From Vicia villosa (lineage: Eukaryota > Streptophyta > Magnoliopsida > Fabales > Fabaceae): a stretch of DNA of 64,000 nucleotides. This document shows, piece after piece, positions 9,553 to 22,340 of the stretch. The stretch lies in NCBI RefSeq assembly GCF_029867415.1, contig NC_081186.1, forward strand, positions 24,059,915-24,123,914, read 5' to 3'. Numbering within the stretch: position 1 is the first letter of the stretch; every line of letters begins with the position of its first letter. The notes under the pieces were generated by a model. That model was not told where the DNA came from, ran no database searches, and saw only the letters and a program-made list of their open reading frames with translations. The position numbers and the translations under genes are program-made.

Positions 9553-9758
9553 GGGTTAAATAGCATTCATCCCCTGCCATATAGGCGTGTTTTGATTTAC
9601 CCCCTCTTAAAAAAAAAATTTTAAAGCAGACCTTATCAAAGATAGATTCCATGAATGTAGCCCTTGGTCAGATTTTTTGGAGAAGATTCTAGGAATATTT
9701 CCTACATGGACAATTTGGAACAGCTGACTGTGCAAATGCTTACCACATAGGATCCTTT
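9553..9758 (+). repeat. Left terminal inverted repeat of the MULE
   Basis: Begins GGGTTAAATAGCATTCATCC and matches the reverse complement of 26302-26503, with a few substitutions and small differences in an A run. Preceded by the target duplication TATATTTAA at 9544-9552. Confidence 0.95.
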
Positions 9759-9903
9759 GTTTTCTTATTTTGCCCCCCCTAAAAAAGCTAGGGTTTTATT
9801 TATATTCATATTTGCTATCACTCATCTACTCCCTCATCCATCCTCTTTTGTCTCCATCAACGTATCCCTCTTCCTCTTCTCTACTTCTCAGTCGCTGTGA
9901 ATC

Positions 9904-10379
9904 ATGAATCCAAGTAACAGTGGGGCAAGTAGCAATTCGTTGGAGATTTCAAGCATTCCATTATGTGGCTGTGGTCGACTGGTCGTCCAATGAAGATGTT
10001 GGTGTCCAAAACTTTACAAAACCGGAATAGGAAGTTCTGGAAATGTCGTAATGTTGGGGTAAGATTTGATTTTGAGTTTTATGTCTTTTTATGGGTAAAA
10101 TTTGTTATTCCATTAATTTGAATTCATTTGCAGATTGGCCAATGCTGTGATTTGTTTATTTGGGATGATGAAGTTGATCACAGATTTTCTCAATGCTCAA
10201 TGAAGGAAGCGACTGAATGTAAGAGATGTGAGGTTGCAGTGGTGAAGATTGAAATGACAACAAAGAAACTTGAAAAATTCAAGATGAAGGTTGTAATTAT
10301 GCAGAAGAAAATTTTTCATTTGAAATTGGCATTATGGTTCTGTGTTATTTTGTTGGCAGTTGTGTTCAAGTTTATGTAA
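9904..10379 (+). pseudogene. GRF-type zinc finger / C-terminal membrane protein gene in the MULE, 8-bp frameshift
   Basis: The model has two exons: 9904-10058 and 10134-10379, with a GTAAGA donor and TTTGCAG acceptor. Exon 1 carries the first part of a GRF zinc finger (CGCG near 9967, then SKT, FWKC) and exon 2 finishes it with CC-DLFIWDDE. A Lys/Glu-rich helix, likely a coiled coil, and a hydrophobic C-terminal segment (LALWFCVILLAVVFKFM) follow. This architecture resembles the small plant family typified by Arabidopsis At4g04775/At1g43920. The exon 1 frame is broken by eight extra bases: GGTCG at 9973-9977 is repeated at 9981-9985. Without them exon 1 would be 147 bases, phase 0, and the product about 130 residues. 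The gene starts about 145 bases inside the MULE inverted repeat. Its 3' untranslated region is interrupted by the gypsy element at 10397. Role unknown; a companion gene of the transposon is my inference. Confidence 0.75.
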
Positions 10380-10396
10380 CATACATAGGTGTAATG

Positions 10397-12689
10397 TGTA
10401 ACACCCCTTTTATACCCCAAAATAAATAAGCATATAATCAGAGAATAAGCATGCATATAATTCAAAAGGGCGTCACATCGACGTTTTCAAAACTAAAAGC
10501 TTTTAAAAACCGACAGCATTTATCTATAATATACAATACACCTGGTCACTTCAAATAACACCTAAACATTTAATTACAATTCACACAGAATATGCATTCA
10601 CAGCGGAAAATACTAAAATACTCATATATTTTATAAAATGATTCATGTCCCATACCATGATCATATCTCAATAATCATCTCAACATAAATAAACCATAAT
10701 CAGAATATTTGGCTTAAAAGCCTCTCAATAACAAGTAGCCAAATAAACAGGTTCTCAAGTCATAACATAATACATAACCAAATAGAAACATGAGTTCAAC
10801 ACGACTAGTCTACCCAGTGTTACATGACCAGAGCATCGACTCACTACCTAATATCCAACAAACACGGGAGAATCTCCGGCTAGATCACGCACGAGCTACT
10901 AAACTCCAGAACCTGCATGTCGTCAAACGAGGGCAACATTAAAACAGAAGGGTGAGAATACGAACCATTATGAAGAAAGTATAATAAGATGCAATGGTTA
11001 AATCAACAATTATAGGAATACATTACACCTTGCCTAATCATGTAAATTAATACTAATCAATATAATCACATACGTTAAACGATATAAAAGATATTTTCTA
11101 ATTCATTTTCTATTCCAAAAACTAATATTTAATATAAAAGATATTTAAATTCACACTATTTCGGTCGGTTCGTAAATATCACATTTTCAACAAAATAACA
11201 CCACAACGTTAATCTATTAATTAAACTTAGCTACCACGTAAATTTTCATCAAATTCCGGACAACTAATTATACCGCTTAATTCGACTATTTAGATCAAAC
11301 GGACTATTAGAATCTCATAATATTTATTTCCATTACAATGTAGCATCCTTATATAATCTCCTTTAAATCAAAACGGAAACAGGCATAGAAAGAAAGAATA
11401 TGCTAGTTTATTCTCCATTTAAAATGCACTACAGAAAGTACCATGGGACAATATGGAAACATGAGATACATGTTATAGTATATGAACACACTACATTAAG
11501 TGGTCATAACAATCACCTGCCACGGTATCAATTTAGCTAATTTATGAATTAACTAGAACACAGTTATCCTACCATAAGATTTAACAAAACCTCTATACAC
11601 ATCCTAAATTTGATTGGGCATTGCATACTACTAGAACAAAATATATTGACAAGTTTCATAAAATATTATTCCTATACAGTTAGTTGACTTAAGTTCAAAT
11701 TGATAGGATATATGCTGAGTTACTTAACTTCAAATTAGTGAAATAGTTGTAAGCAATCATGTGACACCATAAAGAAACAACTTCATTAATATAAAAAGCT
11801 CTATTGAAATTTGAAAGCGAAGAAATAAAAAAAAGAGTAGCATTTTGACAGAATTTAAATAGTATCACTCGCAGCTCCCAAGTCATCAGCTATTATTCCA
11901 ATTGACAGAAACCCGGAAATCAGAATATGTTCTGCTGAATTTAGAAATATAAAGATCCTTCACTACCACTGATAGTACTGAATGAGACAGGTTTCTAAAT
12001 ACCCGCATATCCCTACCGCAAGAGTATGCCTTCCACACCAAAAGGAATTAATTTCTAGTATAACTAATTAAATCATCACCATAGTATTTTCATGGATTAA
12101 AATCAATAAATCCTAACATGTCAATCTACCCATTATCCCCCAATATACTAACCCATAATGATTAGGTATTCTCCCCCTTACCTCTTCAATGTGCTTCAAA
12201 CCCTAGCTTTTGCCCCTTGTTGCTCTTCCCCTTTCTTCTTCTCTTAGTCTCCTTTCTCCTCTTCTTTTGCAAATGAAAATTATGATACCTCTACTCTTCC
12301 AACCCTTACTATATTACTCATATTGGGCTTACCCAAATAATTCCACTTCCTAACTAATTAGGCCCAATTGATAAAATAGGGTAGTCAAATAAATAATTAT
12401 GCTCCAACAAATAATATTATTACCCTTAATATTATTTTCCGATTAATCCAATTAAATCCGACTTTATCTCAAATAAATAAAATCCAATAATAATATTATT
12501 TCTAATATTATTTCTCTACATACTCCACTTTATTAATTCTTCGATTAACCGAATAAATTCCAACTTCACTTAATAATTCGAACATGTTTCTCAATAACAC
12601 CGACGATCTAATTAATTATTAAACTTCGTCCAAATTAAGTAAATAAATCCTTATTTAATTAGCCAAATAATAAAATTCGGGCTGTTACA
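10397..12689 (-). repeat. 3' LTR of the gypsy element (with 1.07-kb internal deletion)
   Basis: 2293 bp, starting TGTAACACCCC and ending GGGCTGTTACA on the plus strand. Compared with the other LTR it lacks the stretch equivalent to 16086-17160. Open frames such as 11695-11886 recur at 17722-17913 and are LTR noise. Confidence 0.92.
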
Positions 12690-12761
12690 ACTCTCCCCTA
12701 CTTAAAATATTTTCGTCCTCGAAAATTCCGTCGACACAACCATCTCAACTCCAAAACCACA

Positions 12762-12803
<42 letters not shown>

Positions 12804-14571
12804 TTATACCGATACAAAAGGTTCTACACTTACGACTACACAAAGCTTCAAAAGATGTCATTCCAATATCTGAAGAAGATACCATGCAAATACACAATCC
12901 TTTCGATGCACAACTTAGCAAGTCTCTTCATCGAATGATCCATTTTCATTGGAATAAAACGAGCACATTTCGTCAACTATCCATATTGACCCAACTCACT
13001 TCACAATTATTCGATGTCTTGGCAATCTCGAAACAAAATCCATAGAGATACTATCTCACTTCCACTCGAAAGTAGATAACTGTTGCACCAACGAAACGGT
13101 TCCTGACAAATCCAACTCAAATGTACAATTCTGGTATAGCACCCTTCATACTTTACCACTACACATTCCCTCAATTCTCGATACATCATTAACACCATGA
13201 TTAATACTCAAATCATTACGATGTTCCTCATCCAAAATTCTCTTTTTCCGAATTCTAACCATCAGGAATACAAACTCGATCACAACATCTCATGACACCA
13301 TTCTCGACAATCCAAAAGTTACTACTTTTTCCTTGATTAATCAATATCATCTTGTCCACTAATTGAAAAATCCAATTTCTAACCTTCTCAAATCTTGTCA
13401 AAATATTCCAAGTAGGCTTCAACATACCCACTTAACACACGAAGACGTTGCTTCACAACCAAACTCAACCCTCTAAATCGTCCCAACGATTTCTAATTTT
13501 TTTTTTGAATCCTCAACATAACTTATAAATGCATCGGCCACAACCTTCACTTTTCCAGGATGGCAATTCAAACCAAAGATTAAAATCCTTCAAAATTCTA
13601 CTCGTCTTGTTTACCTCATATTCTACTCTTGTGATCACTCAACACATCAAACCTCGATCCGCACAAACAATGCCTCTTACATTCCAAAACAAACACAACG
13701 GTAAACAACTCCAATACATTCATCGAATAATTCCTCTTATGAAATTTAAGTTACCTTGAAGCGTAAGCTACTACTTATCGATATCTGCATCAACACACCT
13801 TAACTCGAAATCCCATATCCAAGAAAATTCACTTCTTCCAACCAAAACTCACATTCAGAAAGCTTTACATAACCTTCTTCTCTTTCAGCACCAATAACAC
13901 AATCCTTAAATGTTAAACATGATCATCGTCGCTCTTTGAATCAATTATCCTCAAGAACATTACCTCATAGAACCTTCTTTCTTCTTACTCGACGAACAGG
14001 GGTAACTCTACGACTATACACTTAGACAATGAACCTCTTCTCAAACAATTCCTCAAATCTACTCTTCAACTTCTCCTTAGTCGCTTTACACGCTACCAAG
14101 TTAGTAAGAGAAGTCTATCTCGTCCAATACGATCTCGTCTTCTATCAACAATAGATTAAGGATGATCAAGTCCTCAATTTGTCAATAGACAGTCGACAAT
14201 CATAATGAAACATAAACCATCGTTACTAAACCATAATAGTGTTCCTTCAGAACTCGCACTCGAAATCACTTAAAACACCAATACCCAAAATCTCTCTTAA
14301 AGTTACAATTACTTGCTTCAACTCCAAACAGTTCATACCAAAATTCTCATCAAATTGGTCTAGCGGAAAACAAACTAAATCAATCCCAAAATCTCTACCA
14401 AGATGCTCAACTGATAATTCAAACACGTAAAAGAAATAGAAACAAAGCCACAACAGTTGTATCAATAACTACACTTTCATGCATAACAGATAAAACATGA
14501 TCCAATCTTATAGCACAATCCAAAAAAATGAAATAATGCGTTGCACCATTATCAATAATAAAGCACACACC
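12690..14571 (-). pseudogene. Decayed pol remnants of the gypsy element
   Basis: Translation of the minus strand in changing frames gives scraps of Ty3 pol: a protease-like segment near 14490-14570 in which the catalytic DTG/DSG reads DNGA, an RNase H tail near 13380-13520 (LNCHPGK then VVADAL), and an integrase core near 12960-13080 (WDSISMDFVSRLP). Stops and frameshifts interrupt all of them and most of RT is missing. A (TC)n tract lies at 12769-12800. No functional product is possible. Confidence 0.75.
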
Positions 14572-15274
14572 TCAGATTAACTTATCCTTAGTATTAGTCT
14601 CAGCACCAAACAACGCAGACACTTTTCCTTTCGCTTGCTCCTTCTTTGGCTTGTCACACATGGCACAATTGTGTCCTTGCTTACCACAACTGTAGCAAAT
14701 CCTACTCGAACCAACTCCACAATCAACAGATTTGTGACCCGTCTCGCCACACCTGTAGCACTTAATCGGAGTAGAAGTTCCTCCCCCACTTGGCTTCTTG
14801 CTAAAACCAGATTGTTTCCTCACGTCATCATACGGTTTCCCACTGAATTGTTCTCTTCCTTGCTTCAATTCTAGAACTCTCACTTCTTTCTTTCCACGCA
14901 AAATAGTTTTCCAAAAATGCATCACGGAAAAGATTCCAAGTAACTTCAATACCTTCCTCATCAAATCTCTGCACAGTATTACTCCACCAATCCTCAGCTC
15001 CTTCCGTCAGCATGTGAGTACCAAATTGTACCTTCTGTACATCAGTACAACTCATGACTTGAAAGATCTTCTCCATTTCTCTCATCCAAGCATGTGCTTT
15101 GTCCGGTCCATACTTTCCTACAAAGTTCGGCGGATTGCACCTTCGAAAGTCTCCAAAAGCACTGAACTCATCCTTTCCTCCATAACCGACATTCTCTTGC
15201 GGCGCTTGTCCAATCGCACCAGTCCACCTCATCATTGCCTTAACATTAATGTCAACATTCCTTCCTGCAGCCAT
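14572..15274 (-). pseudogene. gag: Internally deleted, frameshifted gypsy gag
   Basis: The frame from ATG 15274 gives a retrotransposon gag domain (FSAFGDFRRCNPPNFVGKYG, WMREMEKIF, AEDWWSNT) that goes out of frame near 14900. A second frame (from about 14964) then joins LELKQG directly to a region with two zinc knuckles, CYRCGETGHKSVDC and CYSCGKQGHNCAMC. About 200 residues expected between the gag core and the knuckles are absent. Two knuckles here suit a Tekay/Del-type chromovirus. Confidence 0.8.
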
Positions 15275-15384
15275 CGTCCTAAACAACCAAACAACCAGAC
15301 AAACAGTATCGATCGTGTTAGGTACACGAATCAAATACAACAGGATAAAAGACATTAATAACCTTGACCAACTGGTCGACCATG

Positions 15385-15396
15385 CTCTGATACCAC
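15385..15396 (-). promoter_or_regulatory. Primer binding site of the gypsy element
   Basis: The minus strand reads TGGTATCAGAGCATGGTC four bases after the LTR end, complementary to initiator tRNA-Met. Confidence 0.85.
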
Positions 15397-15400
15397 TAAT

Positions 15401-18400
15401 GTAACACCCCTTTTATACCCCAAAATAAATAAGCATATAATCAGAGAATAAGCAAGCATATAATTCAAAAGGGCGTCACATCGACGTTTTCAAAACTAAA
15501 AGCTTTTAAAAACCGACAGCATTTATCTATAATATACAATACACCTGGTCACTTCAAATAACACCTAAACATTTAATTACAATTCACACAGAATATGCAT
15601 TCACAGCGGAAAATACTAAAATACTCATATATTTTATAAAATGATTCATGTCCCATACCATGATCATATCTCAATAATCATCTCAACATAAATAAACCAT
15701 AATCAGAATATTTGGCTTAAAAGCCTCTCAATAACAAGTAGCCAAATAAACAGGTTCTCAAGTCATAACATAATACATAACCAAATAGAAACATGAGTTC
15801 AACACGACTAGTCTACCCAGTGTTACATGACCAGAGCATCGACTCACTACCTAATATCCAACAAACACGGGAGAATCTCCGGCTAGATCACGCACGAGCT
15901 ACTAAACTCCAGAACCTGCATGTCGCCAAACGAGGGCAACATTAAAACAGAAGGGTGAGAATACGAACCATTATGAAGAAAGTATAATAAGATGCAATGG
16001 TTAAATCAACAATTATAGGAATACATTACACCTTGCCTAATCATGTAAATTAATACTAATCAATATAATCACATACGTTAAATGTACAACAAGTATAAGA
16101 GTATAATATCTCAATACTATATTCTCAATTATGCACATAGCCATGATTATCACATATTCCCGCATTTAACCAATTACATATTCAAACATCACCCATTCTC
16201 AATTATCAACTAATACAATATCACCACAACACCAAGTGTACATAATCAATTACCAAACTCATACTCATAGCATTACGACATCAATGCACATAATCAATTG
16301 TTCACTCGTACACTTATCACCACCATATAATGCACATAATCAATTATCACAATCATGCACATATCACGACAACATAATGCACATAATCAACTATCACATA
16401 ACTCTAATGTGACTCAATGAAACATGTGACACTATGCATGTGGTACCAATGTGAAATTCTAAGTTTCACCGGCCTCCGATTCATATCTCTAGAATCTAAG
16501 CCACACTTCCAATCCGGACAAGACCAAAGTCCACCAATTGTAAACATATAGTTTACGGCTTCCGATTCACTCTAGAATCCAAGCCCGCTTGTGTTTCAAA
16601 GCAAATCCACCTGTGTTTCAAGGCACACTATGATATGAATGTATGTACAATATCACAAATATATGCATTTAAGATCATCTCTACCATCTTAACTTTCCGC
16701 ATATCACAATAATTCAACTCTATGAATTATCCACCAATTGTACACAACATTCACAACACACACACATCATTAACATATAAGAGACCAATTAATCAATTAC
16801 GATTCACACAATCCAATTAACACTAGTAACCATACTATCTCATGTTAATTCTCATTTTGCCAATTATACATAAACACACACTTTCAACATCAAGCAATTA
16901 ATCATTAGAATTAATATTAACTAACTACTCACAGAGAATCAATATTAGCACAACATCATTGACATGGAAATATATATTTCTCAATGTACATATTCAAGAC
17001 AAAACACAATTACGGACAAATCCTCAAAATACCGTAATTTACCGACAAACCGAATAATTGATCCAACTTCAAATATATTCTAATCAATTAAACTCATTGC
17101 AATTAATTTAACTATTAATTAAATCAACTAATTAATAATTACACTACATTAGTTCCAAGTTTCTAATTCATTTTCTATTCCAAAAACTAATATTTAATAT
17201 AAAAGATATTTAAATTCACACTATTTCGGTCGGTTCGTAAATATCACATTTTCAACAAAATAACACCACAACGTTAATCTATTAATTAAACTTAGCTACC
17301 ACGTAAATTTTCATCAAATTCCGGACAACTAATTATACCACTTAATTCGACTATTTCGATCAAACGGACTATTAGAATCTCATAATATTTATTTCCATTA
17401 CAATGTAGCATCCTTATATAATCTCCTTTAAATCAAAACGGAAACAGGCATAGAAAGAAAGAATATGCTAGTTTATTCTCCATTTAAAATGCACTACAGG
17501 AAGTACCATGGGACAATATGGAAACATGAGATACATGTTATAGTATATGAACACACTACATTAAGTCGTCATAACAATCACCTGCCACAGTTATCCTACC
17601 ATAAGATTTAACAAAACCTCTATACACATCCTAAATTTGATTGGGCATTGCATACTACTAGAACAAAATATATTGACAAGTTTCATAAAATATTATTCCT
17701 ATACAGTTAGTTGACTTAAGTTCAAATTGATAGGATATATGCTGAGTTACTTAACTTCAAATTAGTGAAATAGTTGTAAGCAATTATGTGACACCATAAA
17801 GAAACAACTTCATTAATATAAAAAGCTCTATTGAAATTTGAAAGCGAAGAAATAAAAAAAAGAGTAGCATTTTGACAGAATTTAAATAGTATCACTCGCA
17901 GCTCCCAAGTCATCAGCTATTATTCCAATTGACAGAAACCCGGAAATCAGAATATGTTCTGCTGAATTTAGAAATATAAAGATCCTTCACTACCACTGAT
18001 AGTACTGAATGAGACAGGTTTCTAAATACCCGCATATCCCTACCGCAAGAGTATGCCTTCCACACCAAAAGGAATTAATTTCTAGTATAACTAATTAAAT
18101 CATCACCATAGTATTTTCATGGATTAAAATCAATAAATCCTAACATGTCAATCTACCCATTATCCCCCAATATACTAACCCATAATGATTAGGTATTCTC
18201 CCCCTTACCTCTTCAATGTGCTTCAAACCCTAGCTTTTGCCCCTTGTTGCTCTTCCCCTTTCTTCTTCTCTTAGTCTCCTTTCTCCTCTTCTTTTGCAAA
18301 TGAAAATTATGATACCTCTACTCTTCCAACCCTTACTATATTACTCATATTGGGCTTACCCAAATAATTCCATTTCCTAACTAATTAGGCCCAATTGATA

Positions 18401-18716
18401 AAATAGGGTAGTCAAATAAATAATTATGCTCCAACAAATAATATTATTACCCTTAATATTATTTTCTGATTAATCCAATTAAATCCGACATTATCTCAAA
18501 TAAATAAAATCCAATAATAATATTATTTCTAATATTATTTCTCTACATACTCCATTTTATTAATTCTTCGATTAACCGAATAAATTCCAACTTCACTTAA
18601 TAATTCGAACATGTTTCTCAATAACACCGACGATCTAATTAATTATTAAACTTCGTCCAAATTAAGTAAATAAATCCTTATTTAATTAGCCAAATAATAA
18701 AATTCAGGCTGTTACA
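15401..18716 (-). repeat. 5' LTR of the gypsy element, 3316 bp
   Basis: Starts TGTAACACCCC and ends CAGGCTGTTACA on the plus strand. It is the fuller of the two LTRs. A related, diverged solo LTR is at 50100-51926, and a plus-strand fragment of the same type at 58145-58848. Confidence 0.92.
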
Positions 18717-18721
18717 TAATG

Positions 18722-19035
18722 ACTATGGATAGAGTTATGTAGAAGGTTTTATGTGTAAGATTGTTTAGTTTACCTTAGTTTGTTTCCTAAGTTTTGCTTC
18801 TTAAGTAATGTAAAAGGAACTGTTTGTAAGATTGATTCAAGACAAATGTTATGTCAAAGGCTTAGTTCCTTAGTTTGTTTTCTAACTTTTGATTCCATGA
18901 ATTGATACACAATGCTTATAATAATGACTGTTTCATAATAAATATTAATTTTGTTAGACGCTTGGCTTACGTATCTAGAGGTACTAGCAAGATTGGCTGA
19001 AGACAGAGCAAATTTTCAAACATTTTTGGCGCGAT
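18722..19035. other. MULE interior between the two genes, no coding sequence seen
   Basis: This resumes the 3' flank of the GRF gene after the gypsy insertion. It is AT-rich, with repeated TTCCTTAGTTTGTTTCCTAA-like phrases. I see no open frame. Confidence 0.5.
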
Positions 19036-19281
19036 AGGTCGACCTACTTGATGTCTGGGTCGACCTAAATGGAGCAGATTCAAAAGTCAGTTAATTATTC
19101 TTCAAATATGTCAACCTGAGGAGGTTCTAGGTCGACCTAGGTGGGTTGCTGAGTCGACCTAAATGAGGCAAACTTGAAAGACAATTTGATTCTTCAGTTT
19201 ACGTCGACCTGGGTTGAAGGTAGGTCGACCTAAATGGACAAGAATCCTCCATAGAGTTTGTGCAGTGGTCTAGGTCGACCT
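19036..19281. repeat. Cluster of seven AGGTCGACCT palindromes
   Basis: AGGTCGACCT or a one- to two-base variant occurs at 19036, 19057, 19129, 19151, 19201, 19222 and 19272. Four copies are followed by AAATG or AAATGG, so the unit is about 15 bases with irregular spacing. An eighth, weaker copy (TGTCAACCTG) is at 19109. It lies in the non-coding centre of the MULE, just beyond the 3' end of the transposase. Confidence 0.85.
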
Positions 19282-22200
19282 GATGTGTTCAAACTTTCCA
19301 AAACTTGTTTCTTCTTATGTCATTCACTTATTGCTTTAAGTTTGTCATCATTAGTACACAAGGCCACATTCCAAAAGGCCACATGCCATTTCAAAAAAAC
19401 AGAAAACTGTCATCATCAGTCAGAACACAAAATAAGGCCACATGCCATTCCAAAAGAACACAAAATAAAGACTAGTCATTACATAAGATCTAGCCAATAC
19501 AAAAAATACATAAGTTAAACATATTTCAGACTACTTCTTCTTAAGTTTCTTCTTGGCAGGTTGACTTCCAGTTCCCTCTTGTGTCAAAGTGCCACCTTCT
19601 TCTTCATCAGTCAGTTGCATTGGTTGCTCTGAGTTGGAACCAAGGCCATTGAATGGTTTAGGTTTTTTAAACCAGTTGATCTTTATCCTCTCACTTGACC
19701 TCTTTTTCATTGGCTCCAGTTCTTTCCCCTTCTTCTTCAATGTTTTGCTTGTGCACTCTACTGCAGAAGTGGAGATGTCAGGTAGTGTTGAAATAATGTC
19801 ATCAGAGATGTCAAGTATATGTCCTCAGTAGCATCATTTGGTTGAGTAGGGTCAATTTGACTTGTACCACCTGCATCAGTTGGATTAACATGATCCTCAG
19901 TAGATGGTGTTGGATTTGTGTCATCTTCACCAGCTGGTGTTGGAGTTGGCTGTGTCTTTACTTTTTTCTAACAAAACTGAGTACATTATATTAGTGTCAG
20001 ATGAATAACATATACCCTAAAAAAGAGGAAATCTTATGACTGAAAACAACAAACAAACCTTCCTTTTGAGTCCATTTGGATCTTGAGTTGTACTTTTGCA
20101 TGATTGGACATTATGACCAAACTTGTCACATTTAGTGCATCTATATGAAACACCTGGTAATCTTCTTCTTGCACCTTCTTCACCAGTCTCTCTGATCCTT
20201 AACTTTCTAGGTCTCCCAGGTCCATTTTTGAACATTGGGGGTAGTATCTGTAGCGGGGAAATTCTGATATCGAAGCCATAGGATTGACTCGAATCAATAT
20301 TTCGTTTGAAATCGCCACCGCGCTTTATTGTTTCCAAAGGAAAAGGGAAAAGAACGAAAAAACCCAAAGTTTGTTTTTTAAAACAAAAAGAAGAGATCTT
20401 AGGTACGGGTGTTGCTTATATGAGGGGAAGGTTTTAAGCACCCCTCATATCTGTGGTACTCCACAGGAACCTTTTTGAAAATCTGTGTCGTGTGTGTGCT
20501 AGAAAACGATTTATTTTATTTTAAAATAAGCTCGGCAAAGCGTTAAGCCTTGGGCCTACATACCTCCTCGGTGCAATGGAGAAGTCAGAGCTAATGTAGT
20601 TCCGCTTTTTGTGAAAACATTTTAAAACGAATAAACACTTTATCGTCTTCGGAGAGAAATACTCAGCCGTAAATTTTGAGCATGAGAACAAATGAGTTCT
20701 CTGCATCGCTAATGAAAGAAGGGCTCCAACTCGGATAAAATCGACGAGTATGCCACTAGCTCTCTCACGCGGAAAAGATCTCATTATATCAATCAATTTC
20801 AAAATCGTGGGGTATAACCACTCGTTTCGACAATTAACAGTGTCTAAACTTTTGAAGAAAAGAGGAAAAGGCCACTAAGGGCAAAAGATATTTTAAGAGA
20901 AAAGGTTTTGAAAAGATTGCAAATATAAAAAGGTTTTGTAAAAAGAGAGAAGACTTTGAAAATTTAAGAAGGGGAGGAGATGAAGAGGCTATCCTATTGC
21001 GTAAAATAAAAGCTAAGGAAAGAAACGGTCTAACCGAAATAAGAAGCCAACACTTGACATTATGAGTCAAGGTAGATTTCCCATCCTTTGGAATATCAAT
21101 ACTAAACCATCACATTACCACTTGGGGATCCAGATGAAATTATTATCTTAGCACCACTTTGCATTAAGCACATTAAAATTCTGACGAAAATCGGGCAGAG
21201 TAACGGCTGTTTTCGGGTAAAATCCTTATATCAATGCCTTAGAATTAACCATCAAGGGCTTTCAAGGAAATACCTGCACATACAAACAAACAACAATCCA
21301 ATGCCAGACAGACAGAATAACAGTAAAGTAACAACATCATGAGGGTCCAGAGGTGCTAGGTCCATAAGTCCAAATCTCCATAATGCTCGGGATAGTAACC
21401 AATAGTCCAAAAGAGAGCCTTAGGTGTTTTTTAGATTTTTGTTATTTATTAGTGTTTTAGCATAAAAGTAAAGTATGGTCCAAGTGGACAAAAAGGAAAT
21501 GGCGGAAACATAAACATATGTCCAAATGGACAAAAGGAAAATAGCGGAATTATAAACGTCCAAATGGACAAAGAGAAAATGGCGGAATGTAAATATGATG
21601 TAATGATAAAATAAAGCGATAAAGCGAGAAATATAAAGAGCGGTATAGTAAATTGCGGAAATTAAAGTCAATTGTTAGATGTTAAAGATAACCATCTTGA
21701 AACTTGTCAAGTATGTTATCAAAGTTAGTAATGAAGATCGATGGTGAGTGAAGGATGTACTCGGATTTAAATTCAATAGAAATTTATCAGAAGCTTGATA
21801 AAATCATAGCGACTACACGATAAACCTCCATAAGTCTTAAATCAACCGCATACAATTCTCTTCCATATTTGATCCTTTTGATTCGGGACACGAAATATTG
21901 CGCTATGTTAAGCAGATCGCCAAGTGATTTATGTAGAAATCACCCTACAACGAGGCCGGTCAAAACTTTATGTGCTAATGCATGCGAGAGAAGCGATATG
22001 TAGATCACTCTCCGAAAGCAATACCGCACGAAAAGAAAAATGGTGAGTGATCGAGTCTTTACCAAGAATCCATAAGAATCCTCAAGGTATTAAGACTTTC
22101 ATCGATCAAAATAAAGAGAAACAAAAGATGGAACCACATTAAAAGCTCCTTTCATCCATAATTTCAATCACATAATTTTGCGGATTTGGATTCTCATCCT

Positions 22201-22340
22201 ATCGACGCCCTAAGTCCATTGAAATTAGAGAGAAATTAGGCCTCTAACTTGTGATTCAAAGAAAATATCAAAAGAATGGAGTAGAAGATGAGTTAGAACC
22301 AAAACAAGTCAAAAACCACAAAAATCAGCATTCTGCCCAG

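Larger units (their letters stand above)
10397..18716 (-). mobile_element. Deleted Ty3/gypsy retrotransposon (Tekay-like chromovirus type), 8.3 kb
   Basis: Two LTRs (10397-12689 and 15401-18716) with ends TGTAACA...TGTTACA surround an internal region of only 2.7 kb. A perfect 5-bp target duplication TAATG lies at 10392-10396 and 18717-18721. On the minus strand a primer binding site follows the right LTR. The left LTR is preceded by the typical Ty3 tail GAGGACGAAAATATTTTAAG then GTAGGGGAGAGT. Gag is internally deleted and pol is reduced to fragments. The LTRs differ by only about a dozen substitutions over roughly 2.2 kb shared, apart from two indels. The right LTR has about 1.07 kb (16086-17160) missing from the left, where CGATATAAAAGATATT fills the gap. 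The left has about 40 bases (near 11529-11568) missing from the right. Confidence 0.92.

Noticed and set aside
14239..15358. Plus-strand ORFs opposite the gypsy gag, up to 186 codons
   Set aside because: They are antisense shadows of gag and zinc-knuckle sequence on the minus strand.
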